Positions 32,087-43,149 of a stretch of DNA of 64,000 nt are shown piece after piece. A program made the translations under genes and the position numbers. Source of the DNA: Romanomermis culicivorax (Eukaryota > Nematoda > Enoplea > Mermithida > Mermithidae); contig CAWUHX010000152.1 of the NCBI GenBank assembly GCA_963922205.1, forward strand, positions 1 through 64,000, in the 5' to 3' direction. The notes below the pieces were generated by a model, which was given only the letters and a program-made list of their open reading frames with translations, was not told the DNA's origin and did not search any database. Numbering within the stretch: the first letter of the stretch is position 1; each line of letters opens with the position of its first letter.

Positions 32087-33830
32087 ATGACAACTCCATC
32101 GACCGCGTCTGCCTCCTCAGCCGACGAGCCCCCACCGTACTGCACATCAATCAATGTCAATGAACGCTACATATGCTGGGCAGAGCAGTAGCCCCATCAA
32201 AACGATTTAAGCTTCGCCTGCAACAGTACTTTTATTTTTTACGCTTCCCTTGCTTCTATTTCTGCATGCTCTTTTGCTTAGGACCCCATGGGAACCCCCA
32301 CTCTGTAGTCCCACGCCAGAAACCAATGGTCAGCTGCCGCAATCCCATCATCATCAAGTTGTGGCACCACTACACCACAACCGGTTGCTGCTTTGACTTC
32401 CACATACGACAACTCTCGTTATCTCGCTATCCTAGCCCGATCCAGTTGCCAAGATGCGCCCGTCAAAGTGACATCGCGGCCCAAGCCACCGTTTCTCTAG
32501 AGCATGTTTCCTATTTTTGAATCGCAAGCAATGCCACATTTTTCTCTTGCTTCCACTCTAAAATCACCCTTTTGCCCCATTTTGCTCCCTCGATTTGGTG
32601 CCCAATGTGTCATATGCCAAATATCACGCTCACTCTTGTTTAAGAAAACAACGTCAAACGTTTGATCCGCGTGGCACATCTCTATGTATGCCCGACCTCC
32701 AAATGTGTTGCCGCCACGGATATTTCTATCACCCGGATGTTTGGGGCAGGCCTTGGCCGCCCAACCCACACCAAACTTCCATGGCTATACCCTCATCAGC
32801 TTTGACACAGAATCGGACATGAAGAATTTTCAGTTCACCGTGCCTATGCCAGCTGACTCCACGGCGTCTAGCTATCCACGGTACGTGCAACTCGCGTTTC
32901 CTAACAGCAGGATGTTTGTCTTCGAAACTTTCACTGCTACCCCAGAAGACTGGACCGCACTGTTCTCTCTAGTCGACAGGGAACACACCACCGTAGTTTC
33001 CTCCCATGGAAATGACAACTGGGGGGGGGGAATATATGCTCTTCTGGGTACTCAATTCCGAACGGACTGTCAAAAGAAAAATAAAGACCCCCGTAGTAAA
33101 AGCGATCCATTTTGACGCGTACTGCATAATCTGCAACATGACATCTCCCTGCCGCTATATGAGCTGGCTTGAAGAATCGGATTCTTTCCTGAAAAACGTA
33201 CGTTGAAAGCCACCATTTCCGCCATGTGGGCGCTGGACGTCTCCAGACTCATGCTATGATTCCCGGCAGCCCTGCGATTTTTCAACAACCCATCGACGTC
33301 GTTCCTGCAATCGGACGTCCTTGCCTACACAGCCCTTGATGCCTACTATCCGCTTTTATTGTTCTTGGCTTTCGGTCATTACAGCTTCATCCCCGAGGTT
33401 TACAACGCCCCTGGGTTGTTTCCCCACGACCCACTGGACGCCGCCAAAATAGACCACCATGCTGAGACAATCATTGCCACTTTTCACAACTTTGCGTTGT
33501 CTGATGTTTTACCCCCCCCCCGACTCCCCCGTTCAAGTGTATCCCACTATATCCCAAGTTGCCCTCCCTGCGATCATGCGAGACGAAGTTCTTTCCACTT
33601 ATAAATTTTTCATGTACAATTGCACATCGTCCGACCACGGTTGGTCTTTTTGTTTAGGAACGGTGCCTAACGGTTTCCGCAAAGTCAAAGTTTTGATGCA
33701 TACAACTCATCCGAAGCTGCTCACCGCCCTGAAAGTGCCCAAGAAGAAAAAGAAACGGAAAGATGAGTGGAACAAATCGCTGGATGTCTCCAACGACGAG
33801 GATCCAGCCCTTCAACCGTGATCAGTATTT
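32087..33830 (+). pseudogene. ORF3, N-terminal third, copy 1
   Basis: The start is MTTPSTASASSADEPPPYC. An in-frame TAG at 32,189 replaces a Gln codon of copy 2. The next ~480 bp are poorly conserved and may hold an intron or damage. From 32,684 the frame is clearly shared with copy 2: GCLGQAL, NFHGYTLISFDT, FQFTVPMPAD, YVQLAFPN-RMFVFET and WTALFSLVD-EHT. After frame changes near 33,060 and 33,400 come LLFLAFGHYSFIPEVYNA and TSSDHGWSFCLGT. A basic cluster, PKKKKKRK, at 33,738-33,761 resembles a nuclear localisation signal and is kept in copy 2 as PKKKKKKQK. I know no family with these motifs. It does not look like Env: no signal peptide, no furin-type site, no Cys-rich ectodomain. Confidence 0.6.
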
Positions 33831-34545
33831 GATGACCCGAAACGCCTTCAAGCAGTAGTTACCTCAGCCATGAAGAGTAACCTTACGGACCGGATCATTA
33901 AACTTCTCAACTTCCCAGTTTCACCAATGTACAAACTGGTTATTCGAGATCGCCTTCAATAAGATGACCCCGCGTTGCCACCGATCCCGCATGAAGTTGA
34001 TGATGTGTGGATAGAACGCATTGCCACCGATCAACCATTGTGCGAGCAAACATATCAGGGTACTCATTACCGTTATCACCCCTCCACCATTCTTAATCTT
34101 TTACAGGTGGATGGCGATTGGTTCCAATGGCTAACATCTTTCATGCCGTTGGCTGCGCTTGTGGCTCTGCTGTGTTCAGCCGCCGAATATGCCTACGTTA
34201 ACGACTTGTTTCTTCGCCACGCCCAAAATATGAATTCCGAAATGCGCACCATTTTCTACAACTGCATGTGGTACCATACAGACGGCAACCCTCGATCACG
34301 GCTCACCGATTGGATGAATCGCATCCACGAGCGCAAGCCATCTTTCGCCAGCAATCCCGGAACGTACGTCTGCAACCGGTTCGGGTTATGCCCAATCATC
34401 TTCAACGAGGAATTCCATATGGAAACAACTGTTGAAAAAATCAAAATCGACAAATCCGATTACACGGCCAATCCCCATAGCCGTTTCCACCTTTACTCAA
34501 CATTCATCGCCATCATTGACTTTCAAAATCGATTTTAGTGACCCA
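33831..34545 (+). pseudogene. ORF3, middle segment, copy 1
   Basis: DDPKRLQAVVTSAMKS (33,830 onward) and then the frame 33,975-34,538 align with 49,130-49,870 of copy 2. Shared residues include DDVWIER, YQGTHYRYHP, AEYAYVNDL, DGNPRSRLTDWMN, ERKPSF, PIIFNEEFHMET and IKIDKSDYTANPHS. One moderately hydrophobic stretch, FMPLAALVALLCSAAEYAYV, could be a buried helix or membrane segment. Two stops at 34,536-34,541 are not shared with copy 2, where the frame continues, so ORF3 was ancestrally longer. Confidence 0.6.
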
Positions 34546-34550
34546 CCCCG

Positions 34551-35690
34551 GTGTATGTATACCCCATGCCGACTATGGCTTCGGTGCACACGCTCACCGC
34601 CGAGGAACTGCTTGACCGCCCTACTGGTGTTGACGCAGAACTCCCCGATGAAGAACTTTTGGACAGGCCGATTTTTGATTTGAACATAGCGAAGCTGCCG
34701 CCGTCAACTGACGTGTCGGCTCTTCCTATGCTCCCCGCGCCATCTGATATTACAGCAACTGCTACGCAAATCACCGATTTTTTGAAACTGACCCATGATG
34801 AAATTTCAGACATCGCCCCGGCACGGATGGATGAATCTACCTCCATCCAACCTGCCGCGATGGATACCGAAACGACCACGACCACCGATCAAATGTTGAC
34901 GGACATTCCCGAAGAAAGCACCGTAGATCAGTCCATGTCAATGGACGTTGTTCCTGTAGATGCCCACAAAGGTACCCGCAACAGTACTCGCCGTAGATCC
35001 GCGAATCTATTTAGCCACTCCGGCAGTTCTCCCCGGACCTCCGATCATAGCCACCCTTGCCGCTGCCAGGTATAGTGCTCCTGTCCATTTCTCGCAACAT
35101 ATAATTCCAGATACTCAATGGAATGCACTAGCCACAGCACTTACTGCGTATCATTTTCTGCCGCCGCTGCCCGGTATGTTGTTTCCCGAACATCACTGGA
35201 TGGATTACCCCGATGTGCTCAAGGAAGAGATACAGCGCATTTTGCTGCCGCCAACCACGTTGACAACCCCGACTCCTCAAATTGCTCAAACGGCTCCCGT
35301 TCTTGCTCAAACAGCTGTACAACTGCCGGTCACACTACCGCCGCCAATCCCTGTACAACCGCCACCCGTGTGGCAACCGCCCCAGCCCGCGACTCTAGTG
35401 CCGCAGACAGCGCCTGTGGATGTTCAAACCCCACAGGCTCCCAGCACGTCTGGGCCCGCTCTAGATCGCTATGGCCAGCCTATTCGAAAGCCCGGACGTT
35501 ACGAACACTCCGTGAAGCACAAACAACACCTTCACGAAGAAGCCAAATATCGCAAATCCCACAAAACACGCATGACGGACGAACCCCGCACTAAGCCAAA
35601 GCTGCCACCCAGTACCTCGCATGCTGAGCGCGGCAAAACGCCTAGCAAATGAACAACCTGTCACCAGCAACAAGGCGAAAAGCGAAAGAC
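34551..35690 (+). pseudogene. ORF3, Pro-rich central segment, copy 1
   Basis: An acidic stretch includes PIFDLNIAKLPPS and TATQITDFLKLTHDEISDIA. After a frame change near 34,965 comes [20 protein letters not shown] and the well-conserved [12 protein letters not shown], then a Pro/Gln/Thr-rich linker and [19 protein letters not shown]. Copy 2 keeps [20 protein letters not shown] and [10 protein letters not shown]. The basic, low-complexity end would suit nucleic-acid or protein binding, but that is inference. Confidence 0.6.
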
Positions 35691-37585
35691 CCGTGAAGAA
35701 GCTGGTAAATCTTCACAGACAACTTTGACGCCGATACCGAAACCTACGTCCACGAAAACCACAGCACCGGCAAAACAACCGCCACTTGCCGACAAACCCG
35801 ATAGATACCACTCACGCCACGAGTCACACTCTCGTGACGATCGCCACCATAGAGAAACTCAGCAAACTCATGCAACCAGCCGCAATAGCCATCAACATGA
35901 ATGCCATGATGATGCACCGCAGCAGCACACTCAGAGCGAGCAAACTGGCCAGGTGTACTCAACCGGTTTTTACAAAGAAGCATAACGGCGTGGTTTTCGC
36001 CAGTCACCCCCAAAGTTGACGGATTATATTAGCCTGTTGCACAGAGACGCCGAAATTCAAAAACGTATGGAGGCCCTAAAAAACCCACTGAAAGATGTGT
36101 TCAAGGCTCGGCTCCCCCCACCGCCTCCTATGGACATGGAACCTACCACGCCATCTGCAACTTCAATTCCGCCTACAGCCACGTTGCAGCCACCTACGGC
36201 TCCGACAACGGCTCAGAGTACTGTGCAAGCCCAATGGCCATTGGTTATAGCAACTAGACTGGTTCTCGGAGTCGCTCTGCCAACCAGTTCCGCACCAACT
36301 GTCGAACTGCGATTGCCCAGCAAAGCAACCGGACTGCCTAACTATACACATTTCCCAACCATGGATTCGCTGCATTGTGTTACACTGTTGATGCCCCCCC
36401 ATCCGCCACATATCAACCCATCCATTGAGTTTTTCATGCTGCATACATTGCACGAAATGGTTTCGATCAACTTCTTCAGCCACCTTGGTATTGGCATCAC
36501 CATGGCCATTCACATTCGTGCAACGAACGCTTCACTCGCTTTGTACCAATATTTTCATGAACACTATCGCCCCTCGTACCGAGAACAACAACCACCCGTC
36601 TCGCATGACGTGGCCGCACTGATACTGCAATGGGTCACTGGCCTGTGGGCTGAGCAGCTCGGTGTCATTGATGCCATTCACACTGCCCATTTGGCCCTTT
36701 TCCTCTAGGAAGCTGGGGGTTTGGATAACCCATCGTGCTTATTGCAGGCCTACAACACTGCTGTTGGTCTGACCGACAGCTGGATGGCATACCCACAATA
36801 CGCGCCATTCCCACAACTGCCCGAAATTGCCGATATTCAACGAATTTACCTACAATACCATAGCCAAACCAATCACCCTGCACCCCTGTTGCGCCGGCAC
36901 AATTTCTCCGCCCAGTGGAACTTGTTGCCACTGCGACCACTGCCGCCAACAGGTTTGCCTTCGGGCCGCCCGTTGTTGATCGCTACGCAATTGCCGCCCG
37001 CAGTGTGAATCCTCTTTCACCGCTTCGATCGCAAACATACACCTCGTCCTCTCGCCAGGGCGACAACACAGATTAGGGTCGCAATCGCAACTCTCGCTCC
37101 ATTCGCTTTGATGGCCATGATGATCCTTGTGACCCCATGGTTATCATAACAACCGCTACCCCCAAAACAATCGCAATTGTCGCGATTATCAACAACAACC
37201 TCGATCTGCCTCCAATACTCGCCAACATCTCTGCCAGTGACACAAAGCTTTTGCACAGTAATGTTAGTTTTTCTTTGTTTTTTTGTTTTTCATTTAACCT
37301 CATCTAATACCCGTTGTTTTCTTTTCTAATCTCTTTTTGTGTGCCTTATTTGTACTAGTTTCCCCAGCGCACGTGCAGCCGATGCTATGACCACGCAGTA
37401 TGACAACTGTTTGTTCTACCGCCACATGCCCCCACTTGTGCTGTTCTTTGCCCTTTCCGCCTCCGCGGTAGTGTATACGTTTTATTGTCCCAGCCGTCAT
37501 AGTGGCCGGCCTCACCCTCCCATCTGCATGGCTTCATGTGCTGGTGCGCTCCAGTATATCGGTGCGGAGGGAGTCACAACATGAG
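35691..37585 (+). pseudogene. ORF3, C-terminal segment, copy 1
   Basis: A His/Arg/Ser-rich patch (HSRDDRHHR) ends in TQSEQTGQVYSTGFYK, conserved in copy 2 as TQSEQMHQVHSTSFYK. Then come [13 protein letters not shown], a Pro-rich linker, the block [20 protein letters not shown] and [11 protein letters not shown], each with a counterpart in copy 2. A T-rich stretch at 37,260-37,360 ending TTGTACTAG may be an intron, since copy 2 has a similar one (52,440-52,540). The last open stretch, 37,387-37,584, has a hydrophobic run, MPPLVLFFALSASAVVYTFY. The native C-terminus is unknown. Confidence 0.55.
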
Positions 37586-37810
37586 CTGTGGCATTGCTGA
37601 ACTTACGGCCTCGCTAGTTGCAACTCGGGTTGGGAGGTCTCACCCTATGCGCCACCCAAAATCGGCTCAAACAACCCCAACGACTCCTTCAGCCCCACTG
37701 TGTGATACCGAAGATCCCTTCAGCAACCCCAGTGACGGCCTGTAGTGGCGGATCCCTTCCCCTTGCATGTTTTGGTTATTTCTTGACGATCGCTTAAGGC
37801 AATCTACCGC
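37586..37810. other. ORF3 to 3' LTR spacer, copy 1
   Basis: Short untranslated stretch shared with copy 2 (GGCCTCGCTAGTTGCAACTC against GCCTCGCTAATTGGGGATGG). It ends in GATCGCTTAAGGCAATCTAC just before the polypurine tract. Confidence 0.5.
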
Positions 37811-37823
37811 AAGGGGGGAGGGG
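37811..37823 (+). promoter_or_regulatory. Polypurine tract, copy 1
   Basis: AAGGGGGGAGGGG directly precedes the TG of the 3' LTR. This is the primer for plus-strand DNA synthesis in LTR elements. Copy 2 has AAGGGGGAGGGG in the same place. Confidence 0.92.
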
Positions 37824-38388
37824 TGTTGTAGTGTGTTTCAGCCGATTTTCGTTATTTTTGTCAAAGCACGTATGAGGCCCGCACGTAGCAAGTGGAGCGA
37901 GCAACGCAGACCATCAGCAGCCATCTTACTGTAGCGCACCTCGGTACACCTGGGCTGGTCTCTCTCTAGTATTATTATTCACTTTTATTATTATATACTT
38001 TGTGTACTAAGTGTGTGCCCCGCCGGCCACTATTATATTTTGCCACTCGCCGCCTCCCGCCACGCAACCTTCTTTTCTCGTCCCAGTGCGTGGGAGTTGA
38101 TCATTTTATTTTTCTCGCCCATCTTCATTTTGTAGGTAAGTGCTTTTGTTTTTATTGCATAATATAAAGGTAGAAAGTTCTCTCCTTTCTGTTTTTCGCA
38201 ATTAGGGAGACAATTAAGGGAAACACTCTTTTCCTTAATTGGAGGGTTAATTAGTGTCGGGTTTAAGTACAAGTAATTAGGTTAATGGGGTAAACGTGGG
38301 CGCGGGAAACATGTACAGTAAGGACGAACCCTGGAATCCCATTCCTGCCCGTGACTCATCAGCGCCCGACCCAAATACAAATACAACA
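37824..38388 (+). repeat. 3' LTR, copy 1 (565 bp)
   Basis: It starts TGTTGTAGTGTG right after the polypurine tract and ends CAAATACAACA, giving TGTTG...CAACA inverted ends. The end sequences match those of copy 2. The 5' partner is missing. A GTAGGTAAGT word (38,132-38,141) resembles a splice donor. Confidence 0.88.
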
Positions 38389-38618
38389 CAAGAATGACAA
38401 ATTTTTGGTGTGTTTTTTTTGTCGTCCTCTGTCCCTCATTCACATTGGCCAAAAGCTCATCAATCCCGTGGAGCCGAGGTGTGAACTGAATTAGGATCGG
38501 TTCAGAAACTCCACGTTTACAACAGAAGAAAGAAGTATGAGTGAGAGAACGCTGTGAGAAATGAGGAAGTTTGCCAAATCCTTTTGAGTGGCATTTTACG
38601 GAAAATTACTCAATAGCA
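38389..38618. other. Junction between copies 1 and 2
   Basis: About 230 bp between the 3' LTR of copy 1 and the first recognisable LTR sequence of copy 2. The beginning of the copy 2 5' LTR (expected TGCTGTAGTG) cannot be found, so it is deleted, replaced or too diverged. Confidence 0.5.
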
Positions 38619-38978
38619 AATTTTAGGATAGTTTGCCAATTTTGTGGAGATGCGGGCAGGTACAAGTTGGATCTGGTGAAGCGAACCACAGAAGAGCGTC
38701 TTACTGTAGTCCGGATTCAGCACGCATGCAGTGAGCTCTTTTTATTATTCTTCTCATTACATATTTTCTATTAGTCATGTCCCTGTGCATTTGTTGTGTT
38801 TTCCAGCATGTGGGACATTTCCATATAACCCTGCCCACTTCGTTTAGTTTGTACAGGTTACATAAGTTTTTTTCTGTTAGGTAAAATTTATAGGAGAATT
38901 CTCTTTTCTTTTGGTTTAAGCACTTTAGGAATTCAAATTAGGAAACTGAAGGCCCCTACATATATCACAAATACAACA
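38619..38978 (+). repeat. 5' LTR, copy 2 (truncated)
   Basis: From ATTTTAGGATAGTTTGCC (38,619) to CAAATACAACA (38,978) it matches the 3' LTR at 53,037-53,047, 53,475-53,720 and 55,445-55,460. It lacks the segment between GAAACTGAAGG and the ATATCACAAATACAACA end. It preserves the uninterrupted site GGATAGTTTGCC, where the 3' LTR has a MITE. Confidence 0.82.
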
Positions 38979-38979
38979 T

Positions 38980-38988
38980 TGGTGAGCC
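38980..38988 (+). promoter_or_regulatory. Primer-binding site, copy 2
   Basis: TGGTGAGCC begins one base after the LTR end. The TGG start pairs with a tRNA CCA tail; the implied tRNA 3' end is GGCTCACCA. I do not assign the tRNA. Confidence 0.7.
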
Positions 38989-39380
38989 ACTTGGTTTGCA
39001 CCCCTTGTTTCCATGCCATTGCGCTGCATCCGACCTCCACTTTCAAGTCTGGAAAATCGAACATGCCGCTCTGGCGCCCATGGATATCAACAAGGATTTT
39101 ACAAATTGCTTACCAATATGCCACGTGTGAAACATACACCTCCTGATCAACACTCCTAAGACTTTCAGTCAAGCTCGCCCATCCCCGCATCTAATGCTGC
39201 ATGCTGCATTTTGAATTTCGATTAACAACCACCACCAAACATTCCCAGACCTCTATAATCACACCGCAGAAGAATTCAGCCTCACCCCCGGTTTCCAGAC
39301 AGATTTCAAACCCTGCCATTCCCAGCATTGCTGGCGCCTTGGTCACACTGAAATTACTGCCACCACAAACTGCTACAAAC
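38989..39380. other. Leader of copy 2
   Basis: Untranslated leader between the primer-binding site and the first Gag-like ATG. No structure was identified by eye. Confidence 0.5.
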
Positions 39381-41530
39381 ATGGCAACTGGCCCAAACAT
39401 AGACTGGGCTGACTCAACTGATTCTTTTGTCAATCTTGACCCACTGCTGGCCCCTGCTGCGGCCCAAGCTAATCTGCGGGACCATCCCAGCAGTATCCCT
39501 ATCATCAATGCAAATGAAGTTCATCATTTGCATCTAGAAGCACCCGATGCCTTGAACAACTGAATACAGATGCCCCGAGAATTACCAACAATGTTCAGAC
39601 TGTGCAAACTATTGACCAAATTATGGGCACAATTTCCCATCAATTGCAAGCTCAGCATCTGCAGGTGCAACGCAAAATCAAGGAACAGACCCAAGTTACA
39701 AATGCGCGATTTGCTGCCCTTGTGGAATGAATGCAACAGTTGATTTACACGACTGCTGCCATAGCATGCAACAACCTCCTGACACCTAAGCCACCACTGG
39801 CAAAAACATGGTTTCATTGTGAGGAGCCCCAAGATATTTATATCACCAACAACACTTTCAGACAAACTGAGCCGGCTCTGGCCTAGAATGGTCCTCAGCC
39901 GTGAGTCAAACCAAAAGCACCCTCAACAGACACCCTCTACAACAATGAACTTTCACATACCACTCCCAGCAAAGATGATATTCCCCGCGCAGCTCCAAGT
40001 GGACGACCACTGCCTGGGCCCACCCAATTGGCTTTCTGATTACCCACCCGACGATTATTTTGATAACCAGCAACCTCGCTTTGATACCCTCTGCATGTCA
40101 CACTGCTAAGAAGATAGCCGAATTAAGACAATTGTTGACAATATGCATTCGCTCGTAATTGACAGCACCACTACCAATAAATGGCTCCTCGGCTTCTTTA
40201 TTCACCTCGAAAATGAGTTTGGATACAATGCATCAAATCATGTAAAGATGAGCACCCTTCACCACCTGACCCACAACATGCCGAGTGATATGATCCAAGA
40301 TATGATGCAGTACAAAGAGGCGAAGAATTTTCTAATGTTCCAGTTGGCGCCCAATTGTAACCAAATGACTATCAAATGTGAACTTGCATCAATTGCTCCC
40401 AAAGCCGGAGAAGAACCCCCTGCTTTCCTAAGTAAGGTATTGACTTACATTCAATTATTATATCATGATGAAGACCAAACTTTCTGGCACAAACAAGTGA
40501 TTGGAACATTTTTAACTAAATGCCTGTTTTCTATCAACTGACTATCAGCAAGCAAGCTAAAACCTTTACCAATGTTCAACAACCAGCCAATGCAGTAACC
40601 AAAGCCCACAGTGTTCTAAATGCCACAAAAGTCGAAATTGGCACACCAGAGCCACCTATCCTTGTGAACCAGGCCGTTCCAGACATGGTGCCCCTGCCAT
40701 CCCCTCAACCTTCTTTTCGTTGATTTGACTGTTGCCGCAGTACGGACCACTCACAAGACCACTGACTGGGAACCCTCTACAGGCTGCCGAATTCCAGAAC
40801 ACTTACCAGTGCAGCAAAAGAATGTTTCTTTCCAACAGCAGCAACCACAAACAGAAATTCTTGTAGAGTAATTGATTGAACAATGGGACAATGCGTGCGA
40901 GGAAGGCCAATCTCGCTATCATCTGGACTACTACCAATCCTACACCCATCATCTGCCTCCACATAAAAATTGACAACCCCCCGACAGTGACTTTGATTGA
41001 TTTGACCAGTCGGCCAGCCAAGACTACTGGTGCCCCTCCCAAAATACATCTACAGGACTTTGGTGCGACACTTATAAATCCCGCACGCACAATATAGAAG
41101 ATTGCATCTGGCTAAAGTGACAAAATGCCCAAAGAAATCAAAGATCTGATCAAGGCTGCCTTCCTTATAATACGCAGCAACCTGCACTCGATTTCTGAAC
41201 AAATTCCAATGATATCGGCAGACAATGCGATTGGAGACCATGATGCTGAGCACCTTCCATGAGAGGCTACAATTATTTGCCCAGTTTCCGCCGATACTAT
41301 AACCAAGGTGAACGTTTTTCTCCTCCTAATGATTTGTCCAGAACACATATGCTGTTTACCTGAATTACAAATATGCTGTGCCCTTGGAGCAACACATACA
41401 TTACAACCCCCTGCTGGCCCCCTATGTTACAACACCTTCAGATTCATCCCCTGCCAGCTCCCAGTAATCTAAAATTCCCTTAACCCTACCCGTTTTACCA
41501 TCAACTTCTGCAACCACTAGAGTCAGTACC
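39381..41530 (+). pseudogene. gag: Gag polyprotein, copy 2 (many frameshifts)
   Basis: It begins with MATGPNIDWADSTDSFVNLD in a 60-residue segment missing from truncated copy 1. A frame change near 39,550 leads to the coiled-coil-like LQAQHLQVQRKIKEQ. The capsid-like region is at 40,143-40,541 ([20 protein letters not shown]) and continues in another frame from 40,520 ([20 protein letters not shown]). The zinc-knuckle motif near 41,062 reads CDTYKSRTHNIEDC: the His of copy 1 is Tyr here, so zinc binding is probably lost. Several stops lie between 40,720 and 41,500. Confidence 0.75.
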
Positions 41531-41943
41531 TTGGATGCCCATGCAAATGCTCAAACAACATCTACTACCAATATGGTGATGCCATCCAAAGAAATAGCCT
41601 CAGCCCCTCCCATTGTTAGCCCTGGGATCATCCCGTGGTCTGCAACCACCCATGCTGCAGAGGATGCTTTTCATATTTGGTCATCTGTTTGTCAAATAGA
41701 TAATTTAATGCCCTCAATGAAAATAATTGTCAAAAAATATGCCTCCACATGTGCTTCTCAAATACCCCTCAAAATTGGAAGTGTCAATGCTTACGCTCTC
41801 ATGGATTCCAGCGCCCAATGTTCAGTGTTGTCCTCCGGCCTTATTAAATGTGCTTTGGATAAGCAATTCCTTTTGCTCCCTAGTTGTGGAAAAATCAAAG
41901 TTCTCCATGGAGCTGTCATCAACACCCATGGTCCTGTCGTTAT
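41531..41943 (+). pseudogene. pol: Aspartic protease, copy 2, first half
   Basis: The frame aligns with protease of copy 1 (IVKKYASTCASQIPLKIGSV). The active site reads LMDSSAQCSV, so the essential D-T-G has become D-S-S, a change expected to destroy activity. The frame is cut at 41,943 by an inserted LTR-like element and resumes at 42,262. Confidence 0.85.
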
Positions 41944-42256
41944 CGATGTGTTTGCACATTCACATCATGTTGCTGCACATCCATATAGTTTTTGGGCAGA
42001 CAAATTTTGCCCACATATTATTGTGTGTTATTTTTCGCCCACCGCGGGCTATGTAAATTTATGTGTGCATCTTTTTTGTGTATAAATAGTTGGGCCTTTG
42101 GTAAACTATTCATTTGTCTCTTTTCCGTCTTTATTCACTGTCCTTTGTATATACCAATAAATTAAGTTAATCAGCCATCATAATGGATACCTCAACAACC
42201 ACATCATTGTATGTGTGGGCTGCCAGTAGAGGATAAACCTACTGACCCACACAACA
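41944..42256 (+). mobile_element. Probable solo LTR in the copy 2 protease gene
   Basis: A 313 bp insertion is flanked by GTTAT (41,939-41,943 and 42,257-42,261). Copy 1 is uninterrupted here. From 41,947 the sequence reads TGTGTTTGC and it ends ACACAACA. It contains a TATA box, TATAAATAG (42,081-42,089), and an AATAAA signal (42,156-42,161) in the expected U3-R order. The extra CGA between duplication and TG is unusual. It is a different family from the solo LTR in copy 1. Confidence 0.78.
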
Positions 42257-43140
42257 GTTATTACCATGGAATCCGATTTCCGCGAACATATGATCAAATG
42301 CATCATCTTGGATGATGACAGCAATGATCAATGTATTATCAGTACCAACTTCTTTGCGCATCCTGATGTCCATACCATCCTCAACTTCAAAGACAATTAC
42401 ATCGAGATTCAAAATGTGAAATTGTCACTCATGGACATCAGGGTAGTCAGACCCTTGATGAAATATTTTCTTAGCACTGCCTGCAACAATTTTTTTTTAA
42501 AGAAATCCCAGAGGAAAAAAGAGTAAGCTTTTGTGAAGATAAAATCTGATATGTTCAGCCAAATAGAAAAAATTGAAGCTGAACAATTGGTTCAGTACAG
42601 GCAACATAGTTTACACCAACTGCCCATGCGAAGGATGGAGGTCATGGTGTTGGCTGAACCAATTTTTCTTGTGGCCCAAGCCTCCATTTCCATTTTGCCA
42701 AACTGTCAGCCATGGGTAACAGGCACACCTTTCCCCTCCACTTCCATTTTGATCCCCAATTTGATCATTCAACCTATGACCAACAACCAAGTGGCTAGGG
42801 AATTCCCAGTCGAAACTGCTATTGTCAATATCACCAATGGCTCATGCCCCTTATTGTTCTTTAACAACAAGCCCAACAACATCAAGCTTCAACCAAACCA
42901 ACTGATCAGCATCACCAAGCACATGCTAGAATCTGTCTCAGTTTCGAATGATCTCAGCATTGCCGCCACGGCCTCAATTCATAACCTGACTGATCATGAA
43001 CCAGCCGCACTCGACAAATCTTCACTGCACCATACAGACAAACAAAAACTTGATTTCGCCTTGAACAAAATGACCCAAAAAACCCACGTCACTGCTGCTC
43101 AAAAAGGGAAGGCCTTGGTATGCTTCGGCAAAACCTGATG
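42257..43140 (+). pseudogene. pol: Protease second half and Pol linker, copy 2
   Basis: LDDDSNDQCIISTNFFAHPD (about 42,311-42,370) continues the protease. A frame change near 42,525 leads to the frame 42,533-43,138 with VETAIVNITNGSCPLLFFNN and [20 protein letters not shown], equivalent to 6,859-7,299 of copy 1. Confidence 0.78.
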
Positions 43141-43149
43141 TTTTCAGAG

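Larger units (their letters stand above)
31175..38388 (+). mobile_element. LTR retrotransposon copy 1, right part (integrase C-terminus, ORF3, 3' LTR)
   Basis: This continues the element interrupted at 10,463. The alignment with copy 2 (46,462 onward) is unbroken through integrase, the non-coding spacer, ORF3, the polypurine tract and the LTR. Confidence 0.9.

Noticed and set aside
31621-37823. ORF3 as a retroviral-type envelope gene
   Set aside because: No signal peptide, cleavage site, Cys-rich ectodomain or clear C-terminal membrane anchor, and it contains a nuclear-signal-like basic cluster and long Pro-rich linkers. The late position alone is not enough.
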